Assembly: GCF_037042905.1 (NCBI RefSeq)
Contig: NC_087251.1
Location: forward strand, 40,296,373-40,360,372
Direction: 5' to 3'
Length of the DNA stretch: 64,000 nucleotides
From: Lytechinus pictus
Lineage: Eukaryota > Echinodermata > Echinoidea > Temnopleuroida > Toxopneustidae
Shown: piece by piece, positions 46,558-57,737 of the stretch
How positions within the stretch are numbered: the first letter of the stretch is position 1
How the letters are laid out: every line of letters starts with the position of its first letter
The notes under the pieces: model-generated
The model's input: the letters and a program-made list of their open reading frames with translations, nothing else
Told to the model about the DNA's origin: nothing
Database searches by the model: none
Program-made: the position numbers and the translations under genes

Positions 46558-49500
46558 GAGATTGTATAGCTATTGTTATTATTCATATAATTATAGTGTA
46601 AAAAAATGTGTAAATTAGAGGAAATGACCATTGTGAGATTAACCCTGGTTATTACAGCTTTATGTGCTGTCAAGTGTCAAGTGACATTGCACTGTTTTGT
46701 TTTTATTTTGCATGTGTTTTGTGGTGTGAGGATACAAGCGGTTACATTTGTACTTATAACATATAGAGTATCCTATGAATTACCAGCATATGGAGATGAT
46801 TAATGTGAATATTAAAATCATATTACAATGCAAATAGATGTATAGCTTTAGCACAGTGAAAGTAAATGGTAATAATGCTTGTAATAATAGAGACATTTGA
46901 AAATTCACTATTGGAATGTAAACTTTTAAAAGTAATACTTGCAGATGGTAATTCATGTAATTACAATGTAATGCTATATTGTGGATTCGTATGGATTTTG
47001 GTGTATTGGGACTCAATGCTAATGTGTTTAATCATCTACATACATGTAGTCTTTTGCCCTATCCCAATGAATCTGAAAATATTGTATTTCTTTTAATGCT
47101 AAATTAAAGATGATATTAGTTTTGCATGCCCAAATTCTGATATTATGCACACCCTAGATACCTGAAGTCCATTAAACTTGATCACTAGACAACTGGGATT
47201 ATGTTTTTATACATATATGATAATCTAGATTATCTAAATCAATTTCTTATACAGTGCTTAATTAAAACTACATGAAAAGTGAATTATTTGTACAGACAAT
47301 ATGGTTTTAATTACTAAAAGTCCCCCTCCCCTATCAGTGCATTTTGTTAATAGTTGCATTGGTAAATAGATCTATCACAGATGGTTCACAGGTCTACAAC
47401 TATTTGTGAATCATGATACTATAATCACGATTTGTTCTTTACTATTCTCTTTTTTTTTAACAGGATTTTTGTCTCACCTGCATAGCAGAGTGAGACTATA
47501 GGCACCGCTTTTCCCACGGCGTCGGCGTCAACACCAAATCTTAACCGAAGGTTAAGCTTTTGAAATGTCATCCTAACTTACAAAATATATGTACCTAGTT
47601 CATGAAACTTGGCCATAAGGGTAATCAAATATTACTGAACATCCTGCCTGAGTTTCAAGTCACATGACCAAGGTCAAAGGTCATTTAAGGTCAATGAACT
47701 TTGGCCATGTTGGGGGTATTTGTTGAATTACCATCATAACTCTATAACTGTATTGGTCTAGTTCATAAAACTTGGACAAAAGAGTAATCAAGTATCACTG
47801 AACATCCTGTGCGAATTTCAGGTCACATGACCAAGGTCAAAGGTCAATGAACTTTGGCCATGTTGGGGGTATTTGTTGAATAACCATCATAACTCTGAAA
47901 GTGTATGGATCTAGTTCATAAAACTTGGACATAAGAGTAGTCAAGTATCACTGAACATCTCATGCAAGTTTCAGGTCACATGACCAAAGTCAAATGTCAT
48001 TTAAGGTCAATGAACTTTGGCCATTTTTTGAGGTAATTATTAGATTGCTGTCATAGCTTTCAAAGTTTATAGATATAGTTTATAAAATGTGGATATAGGG
48101 GTAATCAAGTTACTGACAGGTCCTAGGTGTCGCATGATCAAGGTCAAATGTCATTTATTGTCAATGAACATAGTATTGTATCATTTGAATTGTGTTTTTG
48201 TGAATAATTATTTTATAGTAGTTTTCAAAGTCAGCACTGCTGCTATATTGAATTGCGTGATGCAGGTGAGAAGAATTGTTATTCATAGGATGTAATTATT
48301 TGGATAGGTGTGTGTTAATAGAGCTTATATTTTTAACCTCTGATTAAAAGAGTCTAAACTTTGATTTAATTTATTATCAGTTGGAAATCTATGGATTTAC
48401 TGATTATTTGGCCTACATATCTGGATTAAGTATATCAGTTCCTTTAAAATGAAATGAACACAGAGAAAAAGTGAGCTCCCTTTTAACAACATTTTAATGA
48501 AACAAATATTTTAGCAGGAGTGTTCTAAACTTGGTGAATAACTTGTATCTAAAATCTACATAGACAATGAGACTCGGGCAGCATGAGTTAGGAGCACGTT
48601 TAGATACCTTTTTCCGAAATAACGATAGAATATAATTTCTTCCTTTAGTGTTCTTATTCAATCATGGCTAGGCCATGTTTTGAGAAAAATCTGATTTCAA
48701 AAGTGCAAAAATACAATTTTTTTTTGTAGATTTGAAGTCACTGAACTACAAAAATTTGAATTGTCCATATATGGGAATCAGCATGCGGGTGGTCCGTTGC
48801 AACTACTTGCTCAATTTTAAACCAATTCTCATAAAATTTGGCTCACACAGAGGTCTTGAGTGAAAAATGTGCAAGGCCCTTTTTTTTGTTCATAATTTGT
48901 CAGAAATTGTGATGGCATGCAAGATTCATTTTTTCAATGTTGTGGAAACTGCATTGGGCCTACCATGGCATAGGCGGGTTATCAATCAGCTTCAGTGATA
49001 TATCTACGTGCCTCTGGCTTTGACATGTGCTCATAAATGACTTGGCTTGAAAGTGAATGTACTATTCACACAGAATGTATTGAATGAGTTATTAATACTT
49101 CTGCCAAATTATTTACTAAAGAATATTTCATTAAAAAGGGCTGGTAGTTTGAAAAAGGAGGGAGTAACTCTTTGGCCGTGTTTAATTAACCTCTAAATTG
49201 AAATTTGTGTATATTTTTTGATGGGATCCATTTCCTGTAAATAAAAATAAAAAGATAATGAAATGTATGAAATGACTTCAGTTGCATGCTATTGTGTTGT
49301 GTAGTTTGTACCCGTCATTTTTCTAAATTTTTTCTTTACCTCATGAACTACTCGGGCTATGCCAATTTGAGATAATGCCACATTTTCATGTGAAAAAAGG
49401 GAGACCAAAGACCAGTTAATGCTACTATATCTTGCATAACAGGGATCAGATATATTTAATGTATAAAAATGTCAAGTTAAATTGTAATAGATTTTTTTTT

Positions 49501-50150
49501 TGCCAAGATGTATACATGTACATTTATATTTACAAGACTTTTAAACTCCCATGGACTGTGAAGAATGATCTTTTTGTATCTTTGTTTATTTCATTTGTCG
49601 CTTCTCTTGAACTGAATTATCTGAGTATTCTTGTAAATGGGCAATTCCATGAAAAATGATACCCAAGGGCGCGTTGTTTTTTCCTGTAAAGTATTCAGAA
49701 AAGGTTATATCAACAAGATTTAATTAAATAAAAGGTTGCCCTAGTCAGAAAAATATTTTTTTACCTCATGAAAAAAGGTGTTTCTTCAAAGACATTGCCA
49801 TGAAATTCAGTGCATTTTGCATGTATTTCTTCTGAAGTAAAATTTGTCACCTTAAAATGACGCTCAGGTGAAATTTCTTATAATATGATAAAGCCGAGGA
49901 CCTATTTTGACATATCATCCAACAGGATTTAGGAAGGGTATAAATATTTTCAGAACGATGGCCATTTCAAACTTTTTGATTTCCACCGTGCCTGAAGTGT
50001 AAATGTCTGAAACGTTTTAGATACATAAGTTATTATAGCATGCTGTGTTTTTGTGTCATTTTGTTGCAAATTCCAACGCAAAGCTAAAATGATGATGATC
50101 CACAGCATGTTTCTGTTAAAGACATATGTGCAGGCTCATCCAATTTAGCT
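46558..50150. other. KNL1 3' UTR and intergenic region
   Basis: The first few hundred bases are AT-rich and probably 3' UTR. Apart from the repeat at 47466-48271, I see no coding exon or RNA gene. Confidence 0.5.
47466..48271 (+). repeat. GTCTCGCC / DR1 repeat, copy 8 (near full length)
   Basis: 'tttttgtctcacctgcatag' to 'ttgcgtgatgcaggtgagaa'. Three tandem blocks. AGGTCAAAGGTCA at 47671 and 47834, each preceded by 'tcacatgacca'. Confidence 0.92.
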
Positions 50151-50154
50151 AATT

Positions 50155-50693
50155 ATTACAGATCTGCTGAAAGAAGTGAGTTTTGAGAGATGATTTGAAG
50201 AGTTTAATGTTGTCAATTTCACGTAGTGAAGAAGGGAGGGAGTACTTCCAGAGGCATGGAGCAATAGATGAAAAGGCACGGTCTCCATATCCCTTTAGGT
50301 GTGTGATGGGTATATGAAGAGTGACACCAGTACCAGAAGCCAGGACATAGACGGCATTGTTCTACTATTAGGGAATTCACATAACCTGGAGCTAAACCAT
50401 GGACAGCCTTGAAAGTCGGGAGAAAGATTTTGAATTAGATCCTGTACTTATTTGGTAGTCAGTGCAACTCCATGAGAACAGGGGTGATGTGGTCATATTT
50501 CTTGGTACCAGTTAGCAGGCAAGCAGCAGCATTCTGTAAGTTCTGGAGTCTGTTCAGCATAATGGAAGGAAGACCAGCCAGCAAACTGTTACAGAAGTCA
50601 ATCGTAGAGGTGATCAAGAAATGAATTAGGCTTTCTGCTGCAGAACAAGTGAGAAGCGTAAAATGTGATATCGCACAACATATCAACAAATTC
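50155..50693 (-). mobile_element. Non-LTR retrotransposon fragment (3' end of RT ORF)
   Basis: The minus strand reads IDFCNSLLAGLPSIMLNRLQ then NLQNAAACLLTGTKKYDHIT and PVLMELH. Further on, in another frame after decay, it reads KGYGDRAFSSIAPCLWKYSL then PSSLREIDNIKLFKSSLKTH. These are the familiar C-terminal reverse-transcriptase motifs of L2/CR1/jockey-type LINEs (CNSLL-x-GLP, RLQ-x-x-QNAAA, SLPxxLR, FKSxLKTH). Frames are broken, so this is a dead, 5'-truncated copy. Confidence 0.85.
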
Positions 50694-50863
50694 TTCTAAG
50701 AAATTTTCAAAAATTCATCAATAAAATGGGTTACGGACATTACACCACCACTGCGTTACGGAAATTACGCATTTATAGCAGAGATGAAACTGCGTACCAG
50801 TAAAGGATTAAGTTTTGTTTCTTTACTGCATTGAAATGTAGCATAAATGGACGCTTTTGTCTT

Positions 50864-51455
50864 TAAAGGAGAAAGAAACCTTTGGAACATGTGGACTTGT
50901 TTTGAAACAGAAAAATCAAAGATTAAGAACAAAGAAATTTTGAGAAAAATCGGACAAATAATGAGAAAGTTATGTGTTTTGTATATTGCGATCACTAATG
51001 CTATGGAGATCCTCCCATTGGCAATGTGACAAAGATGTGTGATGTCACATGTGAACAACTTTCCCTTTGGTGGACTATTGAATACCCCAAAATGTCTCTT
51101 TTTTGCTCTTTCTTATGGTGATCAATACAAACTCTTTATCCATGTTTTCTTTGAAATTTGTATTACATGCCCTCCTATAGAAAGAATACATGATCTACTG
51201 ATAGATGTGATAAAAGAGGCAGTTTACATGTAAGTGAAGTATGTACATAAGTACTGGGAGAGTTGTTCACAAGTGACATCACACATCTTCTTCGCATTGC
51301 CAATGGATCTCCACAGCATTAGTGATCACAATATTCAAATGCTCATTACTTTCTCATCATTTGTCTGATTATTTTTTTCAAACTTTCATTGATCTCTATT
51401 TCTTTGATTTGTCTGTTTTCACACAAGCTATCTAGTTCCCTTTTATTTTCCTTTA
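50864..51455. mobile_element. Long-TIR MITE, TAAAGGAGAA family (copy 2)
   Basis: 'taaaggagaaagaaaccttt' to 'ttcccttttattttccttta', inner 'gagatcctcccattggcaat' and 'gcattgccaatggatctcca', same layout and size as 19741-20333. Confidence 0.85.
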
Positions 51456-53210
51456 ATATGAACATTAATTTGGACATTAAAGGGGTTATCCAGTACTGGA
51501 ATGATAAAATATAAATGAATGTATACAGTAACGTTTAACGAGCAAACCTTGAGACTTGCTTCAAATTCTCATAAAAGATGATCGAGACTTATTAGTATTT
51601 TTTTTTGGATTGGATTATTTTTGAAAACGGGTAATTGCATTCCCATCATGAATATATGGTACATTTAGGGTGATGATGCCTCAACTTTCTTATATTTACA
51701 TAAAAATAATCATTCAATATTTTCATATAACATCAATTTTATGGCATTAGGTAAGGGTAGGATACCTAAAATAACTTGCAGCAATTATTAGTTCCTTCAT
51801 GTTATATTTTGTTTTTGTTATTGTTAGAATTGAATCATTTTTACTGTCTTTTAAAATTGTAAAGCGCATAGAGAGCTATACTATATTATGCGCTTAATAA
51901 ATATCCTCTATTATTATTAAAATCTTATACATTTTCAGTAGACTGTCCTGTTTTTTAATTATCAGAGCAAATAATATAATTCATATAATAAAACACAAAA
52001 GAATTAGTACATGTAAAGTCAACATCAGCTCACTCACTTCATATTAGTGAGTGATTCCATGATATCAAGTCAGAATAAAAAGGTTGTGGTATCTTAATGG
52101 CCTTTTTGAAGTTGCAAAAATTGTCTGAAATGTAATGTCTGTATTGAATCTCCGAAAAGTTACTGGCTCATAATCCATAATTCATTTACCTTTGTGCACA
52201 GATCATTTTACCTCAATGTCATCTTATTTTTTGGTATTTAATCCTTTTAAGATAATCCATGATTCCGTTTCTTGCAACTATTATCACTATCAACACAATT
52301 TTTCTTTAGAATAGTATACAAATAATGAAAGTTTATGAGTGCAATAGACAAAATACTTCATGAGGTGAAAGATGAAATGATCCATCATTCATTTCATCTT
52401 TCACCGAATGAAGTAATGAATGAAGTAATTTGTCCATTGCACGAATGATAAGAACATTCATTATTTGGTTTATATGACACCTAAAAATAGATTCTATTTC
52501 ATATGAAATGTATGAATTTCGATGCAAAATAATTATGTGAATGCAGTGCGAGCTCGGTCTGTTGATTGTCACGTACAATCAACATGCGCGCGTGCAGTGG
52601 ACAAAATCGTATGGATCCAAAATTGCACGGTTGATGACGTCATTGTAAAATGGTCTGAATGATCGATATCAAACAACCAATCAAATGGCAAGGATCTGTC
52701 TAGGTGTCATATAAATATCATTATCAAGCATACCGATAACAATCCCAACCTGTATTACTGTTAAAAATCTTTTGTACTGAATACACCTTTCCCTCTTTCA
52801 ATTCACCCCTTTTTTAATAGCTTTCACTTGTTTTTTCTGTTTGTTTTCTTTAAAAAAAAAGTATTTCATACAATCCACTCTTTAGAAAGTGAGAAACTAC
52901 ACAGATGTCATTGTTTTATTCTTTTAATATTGCTCAACTATACATGTATATTTATGTAAAAAAAAATCATTATGTTGAAATGCTATATATAACTTTAATC
53001 TACTCCTAATCTCTTCCCATTCTTCTTCCTGACATTACTTCTTTTGTATACATTGCTCTCTTCATCCCCCTTCCCTTTATATATTTTAATATACATGTAC
53101 ATTTTTTTATCATTATTTATCTGTTTGTATTTAGAAATTTTATTCTGTACAAATTCATGTAATTCAGCCCTTGGCTGCAGATTTAATTTTATCATAAATA
53201 AATACCATTT
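51456..53210. other. Intergenic, AT-rich, no gene seen
   Basis: Contains a SINE-like tail 'gtaaagcgcatagagagc' with 'atgcgcttaataaat' at 51860-51910 and the hairpin at 52339-52442. No ORF with coding character. Confidence 0.5.
52339..52442. repeat. Local hairpin (about 100 bp palindrome)
   Basis: 'gtgcaatagacaaaatactt' and 'ggtgaaagatgaaatga' are mirrored by 'tcatttcatctttcacc' and 'gaagtaatttgtccattgc', with one inserted repeat of 'gaatgaagtaat'. Confidence 0.8.
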
Positions 53211-53213
53211 ATC

Positions 53214-53237
53214 CATCTATCTATCTATCTATCTTTC
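53214..53237. repeat. (ATCT)n microsatellite
   Basis: About six tandem ATCT units, with another shorter run near 53353. Confidence 0.9.
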
Positions 53238-53690
53238 CTGATGAAGCCCTATGGGCGAAAATTTGATCAACTTTTCTATCTACGGTTGTTTTATTCACCT
53301 TGTATTTTGCTTTATATTACCACAACCGACGCAGGACCTTCATTTATATTCTTATCTATCTATCTACAGTATCTATAAATATATCAATCATCAAAAGTGA
53401 ATTTATCATGTACTGCTGAAAGTGTCTGAAATTGATAGTCTGGCTGTAAAGATTCTTTGTATATGCTCCGATATCTAAGAACATGATTCATAGTGGTGTT
53501 TGCATAGCCTACATTACATTGATAATGAACTGCTATGAAAGTCCAAAGGGAATCTCAAATTAAATTGCAAAATCTGCTGTTTACTAAAACTAACTAATAT
53601 ACCATTAACATATTTTCCTATACAGCTAAACGGCAGGCATAGATTTAGACAGGTGTTAATTTTCAACCAAGTTAAAGCTACATTACAACA

Positions 53691-54133
53691 AGTGAAACAC
53701 CTCTGGTAATCTCGCCTGCATTGTGCGATTCGTATAGCACCATTGCTGACTTTGAAAACGACTACGATGAATAACTATTCAAAAAACACCATTCATACTA
53801 AGTTAATTTACCATAAATGACTTTTGACATTGATGATGCAAAATTATCAGTGTTACTCGATTATTGCAATTCCAAGTTTCATGCAATAGATCCATTTACA
53901 TTCAGAATTATGATGACATTTTAAAAAAAATACCCCCAAATAGTCAGTTCATTGACCTTTGACCTTGGTCATGTGACTTGAAACTCAGGCAGGATATTCA
54001 GTAATATTTGATTACCCTTATGGCCAAGTTTCATGAACTAGGTCCATACACTTTCTAACTTAAACTGTCATTTCAAAAACTTCGGAAAAACCGGTGCCTA
54101 TTGTCTCGCTCTGCTATGCAGGCGAGGCAAAAA
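53691..54133 (-). repeat. GTCTCGCC / DR1 repeat, copy 9 (reverse orientation)
   Basis: Reads 'acctctggtaatctcgcctg' at the left and 'gctctgctatgcaggcgagg' at the right, the complement of the other copies. TGACCTTTGACCT (reverse DR1) at 53953. Confidence 0.88.
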
Positions 54134-54419
54134 CCAGAAGAAAAATGTCGTCAAAGTTTCTTAGATGCTGACTTTCTTACAGTACTACATGTATGTCTTC
54201 CTATTCCTCCAAGACCAAGGGAAATGAATGTTTTTTACCTTTTTATAAAGCCTGCTTAATCTTTGTGCCCCTTGCCTGGGTGAATGACCACAATAAAAAA
54301 ACGTGGCTTGATAAGTGATGTAATAATTAGCATAGTCAATCGTGCACACTCAGAACAGTAGGATTACTGGATAGCCATTTTACGTACTGGAGTACATGGA
54401 AGATAAGTCTATGACATCA

Positions 54420-54592
54420 CATATGAGGCCAATTGGAAGTCTCCACGGGTAGAGTGATTACCAATATTTACAACTTTTAAAAATTCATAACCGTCTGATT
54501 GTTTGTCCGATATTGTTCAAACTTTCACCTAAAAACTTTTCTGATTTTTCATTTTCCTCTAAAAACAAGTTTTTATTTGGATTGAATTCCCC
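54420..54592 (-). repeat. TIR repeat fragment (same family as 6398-6545)
   Basis: 'tctaaaaacaagtttttatt' then 'tggattgaattcccct' is the reverse complement of the 6398 copy's end. It also carries 'atatgaggccaattggaagt'. Confidence 0.5.
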
Positions 54593-54893
54593 TCATAAGA
54601 GATTATACATAATAATCATAGATACGAGTGTAGGCATACACATCATACAAAAAAATATGTCGAGTGCTTCAAATGTAAAATATGATGACCACTGACTATC
54701 GGTATATAATTTCAAAGAATGCTACAAACATGGTCATTGTACATAGTCAAAACTATAGAAATAAATACAAACTCGATTTGTCGAAAATAAAAAGAACCAC
54801 GTCATCAGGAAACTTAACATAAAGTGTCCATGTGATGAAAGATAAGTTCATATTGCTATCCAATTGTGCAAATGTCTCTATTTTGTTGATATA

Positions 54894-55127
54894 TCATTGA
54901 TAGTCATGTCCTGGTACCGGTACACTGTCCTTGCGAAACATAAGACTGCTCTGGTACTTAGACTGAGCCGTGTGGAACTCTGGCCTAAGAGCATCGTAAC
55001 GTTCCAAGACTGGATGCTTGGACTCCACCCTTGCTCTTGGCTCGACTTCGTTCATGCGTTCCCGTTTGTCCAGGAAAAGACTTTCATCGTGTGGGCCTTT
55101 AGGAATGATGCCACTCATTTCGCAGTT
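54894..55127 (-). CDS. Last exon of a small unrecognised gene
   Basis: Minus-strand acceptor 'tgcatttgattcaacag' precedes an open frame of 77 codons ending in TGA. It reads NCEMSGIIPKGPHDESLFLD then KRERMNEVEPRARVESKHPV and LERYDALRPEFHTAQSKYQS. It is charged and proline-punctuated, with no transmembrane segment and no domain I know. Coding is supported by the good acceptor, balanced composition and in-phase joining to 55708-55801. The style resembles small axonemal or sperm proteins, but that is impression only. Confidence 0.65.
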   Translation of the reverse strand, partial: NCEMSGIIPKGPHDESLFLDKRERMNEVEPRARVESKHPVLERYDALRPEFHTAQSKYQSSLMFRKDSVPVPGHDYQ

Positions 55128-55707
55128 CTGTTGAATCAAATGCAGAAAAAATATTCTTCATGACATGAATCAGAAAAATATACAGCTAAAGTAATGTACA
55201 ATATTGGAATAATGTGAGAGTCTGGAGGTGTAGAAAATAGATCTCGTGAAAATAAAGCCAGTAACGAACTCAAAATATGAAAATAGAAAGTATTGGATGA
55301 TGAAATGAATCGTTGATTGCACTGTTTGTCTGGTTTTCCTTCCCCTTTCCTTTCGAGGCCTGTTTCAATTTCAAGCTCTAAGCTTAAGATGGAGGTCTCC
55401 CACATTCCAAAATGTATTATGTTGATATGTATATTTTTTTCTGCTATTTGTTTTAATAATATAGAAAAAAAGAGAAATTCATTAGGTATAGATATATTTC
55501 AAGTAGATTGTTAGAATGTACGTATGCATATGTTATTCTTTATGTCATTTGCTTCTAGGTTATATGCTGAGAAAAGATGATTGTTATTAGAATGTGGAAA
55601 TAAATAAATCAAATCAAATTTACAGAATCACATATCATTCTATATGTAAATGATTTGGTTTCATTAGTAAGTTACATGTAAACACAAAAGTTGTATGATT
55701 CACTTAC

Positions 55708-55801
55708 CATAACAAGCAATTCTCTGTTTTTCATATCATTCTTCCACTCTGGTACATATCTTCTTGGGATTACAGGATGTAACTTTGAAAATCTAGGAAT
55801 G
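55708..55801 (-). CDS. Internal exon of the same small unrecognised gene
   Basis: Minus-strand acceptor 'ttttcattttctaccag' and donor ATG/GTAAGTG. After one leading base it reads IPRFSKLHPVIPRRYVPEWK then NDMKNRELLVM and joins in phase 0 to the exon at 55127. It needs two bases from an upstream exon. Confidence 0.62.
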
Positions 55802-55904
55802 CTGGTAGAAAATGAAAATGGAAAGAAAATATTTAATACAATTTCAGTTTGCGTAGTATTTGAAATAAAAAATATAAGTCAATATCAACTTAGCTGGTTC
55901 TCAC

Positions 55905-55971
55905 TGCTCTTCCTCAGCATGTCCATGAAAGCAGAATTGTCTTGTACTGTATTGTCAGAGCTTTGAGCTTT
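55905..55971 (-). CDS. Possible upstream exon of the small gene
   Basis: Minus strand: acceptor 'gtttgttactttcag' and strong donor AGCA/GTGAGA. The open frame reads KAQSSDNTVQDNSAFMDMLR then KS. It leaves one base, while the next exon needs two, so the join is out of phase as drawn. An unrecognised intervening exon, another donor, or this exon being separate would resolve it. Confidence 0.35.
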
Positions 55972-56479
55972 CTGAAAGTAACAAACTGCACCTTAACAAT
56001 AACAGCTCGTTATTTATTACTTAGTCAATCCTGCCTGGTTCTACTGTTTATCAGTTTACTCAAGTCAAGGACCATCATCACTCATATGGAACATTTAATT
56101 ACCATGCATAGGAATCTCTTGTATAGTTGGACTCAAATTTAGCCCTTGGTTTATGAAGATTGAAGATGTAATTAAACCTTAAATTGTTTAGCTTAAAACT
56201 GCGATAAGTACAACTGCAGTCTCAAACTTGCAAAACCATTCAATAGAACATTTTAAAATGTTTAAAAGGTCCTAACAGATGGAATTCATCTGTCTAATTA
56301 ACAGTTAGTGTACTGTTTCATGCAGCCCACTCACTGACTGAATATCACCCAAGTTAGCTTTTTTTTTAATTTGACATTTTATTATAATTTCTATTGTCAA
56401 TTTATAATAGCTGTAGAATTTGTGTGCGCTACCTGTATTACGTTAGAATTATAATTTCTATATCATGCACCTAGCCTAT

Positions 56480-57550
56480 AATCTAGGCGGAGACTGCAGC
56501 TGTCTTTGCTGTTATACTGAACGCAAGCGATACGTCTGATGTGGCAGACTACAATCTGCGAAGCAGTCACCACCTATACACTCCCGTTTTGCTTTGGATG
56601 TTTTTTATTATCGACAATGAAATGACGCCAGTTTTTCGTACGTTGGAAAGAAGAAGGTAAGTCATGAGACATGACATCACTTTTCATCCAAAATGGAGAG
56701 TATGAAAACACGCAACTTGTGTGACGCAAGAAACTTTGGATTATGCTGCCGATAAACTCGGCATTCCTAAAAATATAATTTACAATTCCAAGACCTTCAA
56801 GAATCTGCCATTTGTAGCTTTATTGACGACGGGAGGGATATATTTGTTGATGTTGCTTTTTTACACTAACAGTAACAATATGGAAAAGCCCAATCTAAAT
56901 ACCAGCCAATCGATATCAATTATCATTTCAAAGACAAAGACAAAGTTGTTGCAGACAAAATTGCCTTAGCTTTGTTCGTGAAATGGAAATTGCTGATTTG
57001 TCACCAATCTTCCTATCTCGGAAGAATGGTCCTAGGGACGTTCCTACGTAAAACTAAAAAAGTAACTATCGCTCATCTCGATGGTCATGAATTTTGAAAC
57101 AGGCCCCTGGTCCATTGAGCGCCTGTCCGCGCCAAGCGCCAGCCCGCGCCCGGGATCCGCCGGCCAGCAATGGCATGGCATGGCGGCATAGCCAGACTCC
57201 AGAGCAGAGCCAGAGGCTTTTGGCACATCTGGACGTCCAGATCCAGCGCGCAACGCCAAATTTCAAAATAAATAATACGGTACCTCTGATAGCTTGTTCC
57301 ATCCTGCTTCTTTTCTGCCATGACAATGTGATTTCTAAAATTTATTTTAACCCCGACGGCTGTGTTAATTTCAAAGACTGTTTTGGGTCGTGCAGCGTGG
57401 CTGGCATGAACGTTACGATTGTAAACAAACTAAACGCGGCGCCCGCGACGTACGTTGTCATGGATGAGGTCAAAGTTCATCGATAGGTGCGTGCGCGTAC
57501 GTCTCCTCAAAGATACTACAAGGGGAAGATCGGACACTTCGGCAATTTTT
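56480..57550. promoter_or_regulatory. CpG-rich region, possible promoter or first exon
   Basis: GC and CpG rise sharply against an AT-rich background, with 'gcgcgcaacg', 'gcggcgcccgcgacgtacg' and similar. Plus-strand donors GAAGAAG/GTAAGTC (56655) and ATAG/GTGCGTG (57485) could end first exons. The small minus-strand gene at 55 kb would be oriented away from it, so a shared promoter is possible. Confidence 0.35.
56721..56967 (+). pseudogene. Possible small membrane-protein ORF with an apparent frameshift
   Basis: An 82-codon frame reads TLDYAADKLGIPKNIIYNSK then FKNLPFVALLTTGGIYLLML, a single membrane segment, and MEKPNLNT. At about 56900 the sensible reading moves to another frame (YQPIDINYHFKDKDKVVADK). 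The pattern of amphipathic start, LPF-type membrane helix and IN-x-x-x-K-x-x-x-KVV loosely recalls CDGSH (CISD) proteins. The cysteine motif is not found downstream. It could be a pseudogene, a mis-sequenced exon or chance. Confidence 0.3.
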
Positions 57551-57737
57551 TGAAACGCTCGATTTTCTTCATGAGGAAGGGCGCCAAAGCCCTGTGTACG
57601 AGAGGCTTAGGGTTAGTTTTTTTAGATAACCGTTACAGAGTGGACAAAAGCATACTTTTGGGTACACAGTTTCCTTATGAACCAACTTTCTATTTCAGAA
57701 GGTGAGCCACCCCAACCAGCTGTACCAGGTTCGTCCT

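Noticed and set aside
46361-46618. 85-codon ORF overlapping the last KNL1 exon
   Set aside because: Different frame from the spliced KNL1 reading; its upstream half is intron.
57044-57326. Overlapping GC-rich ORFs on both strands
   Set aside because: Open frames in all phases are expected in CpG-rich sequence. Arg/Ala/Gly/Trp-rich products with no known domain.
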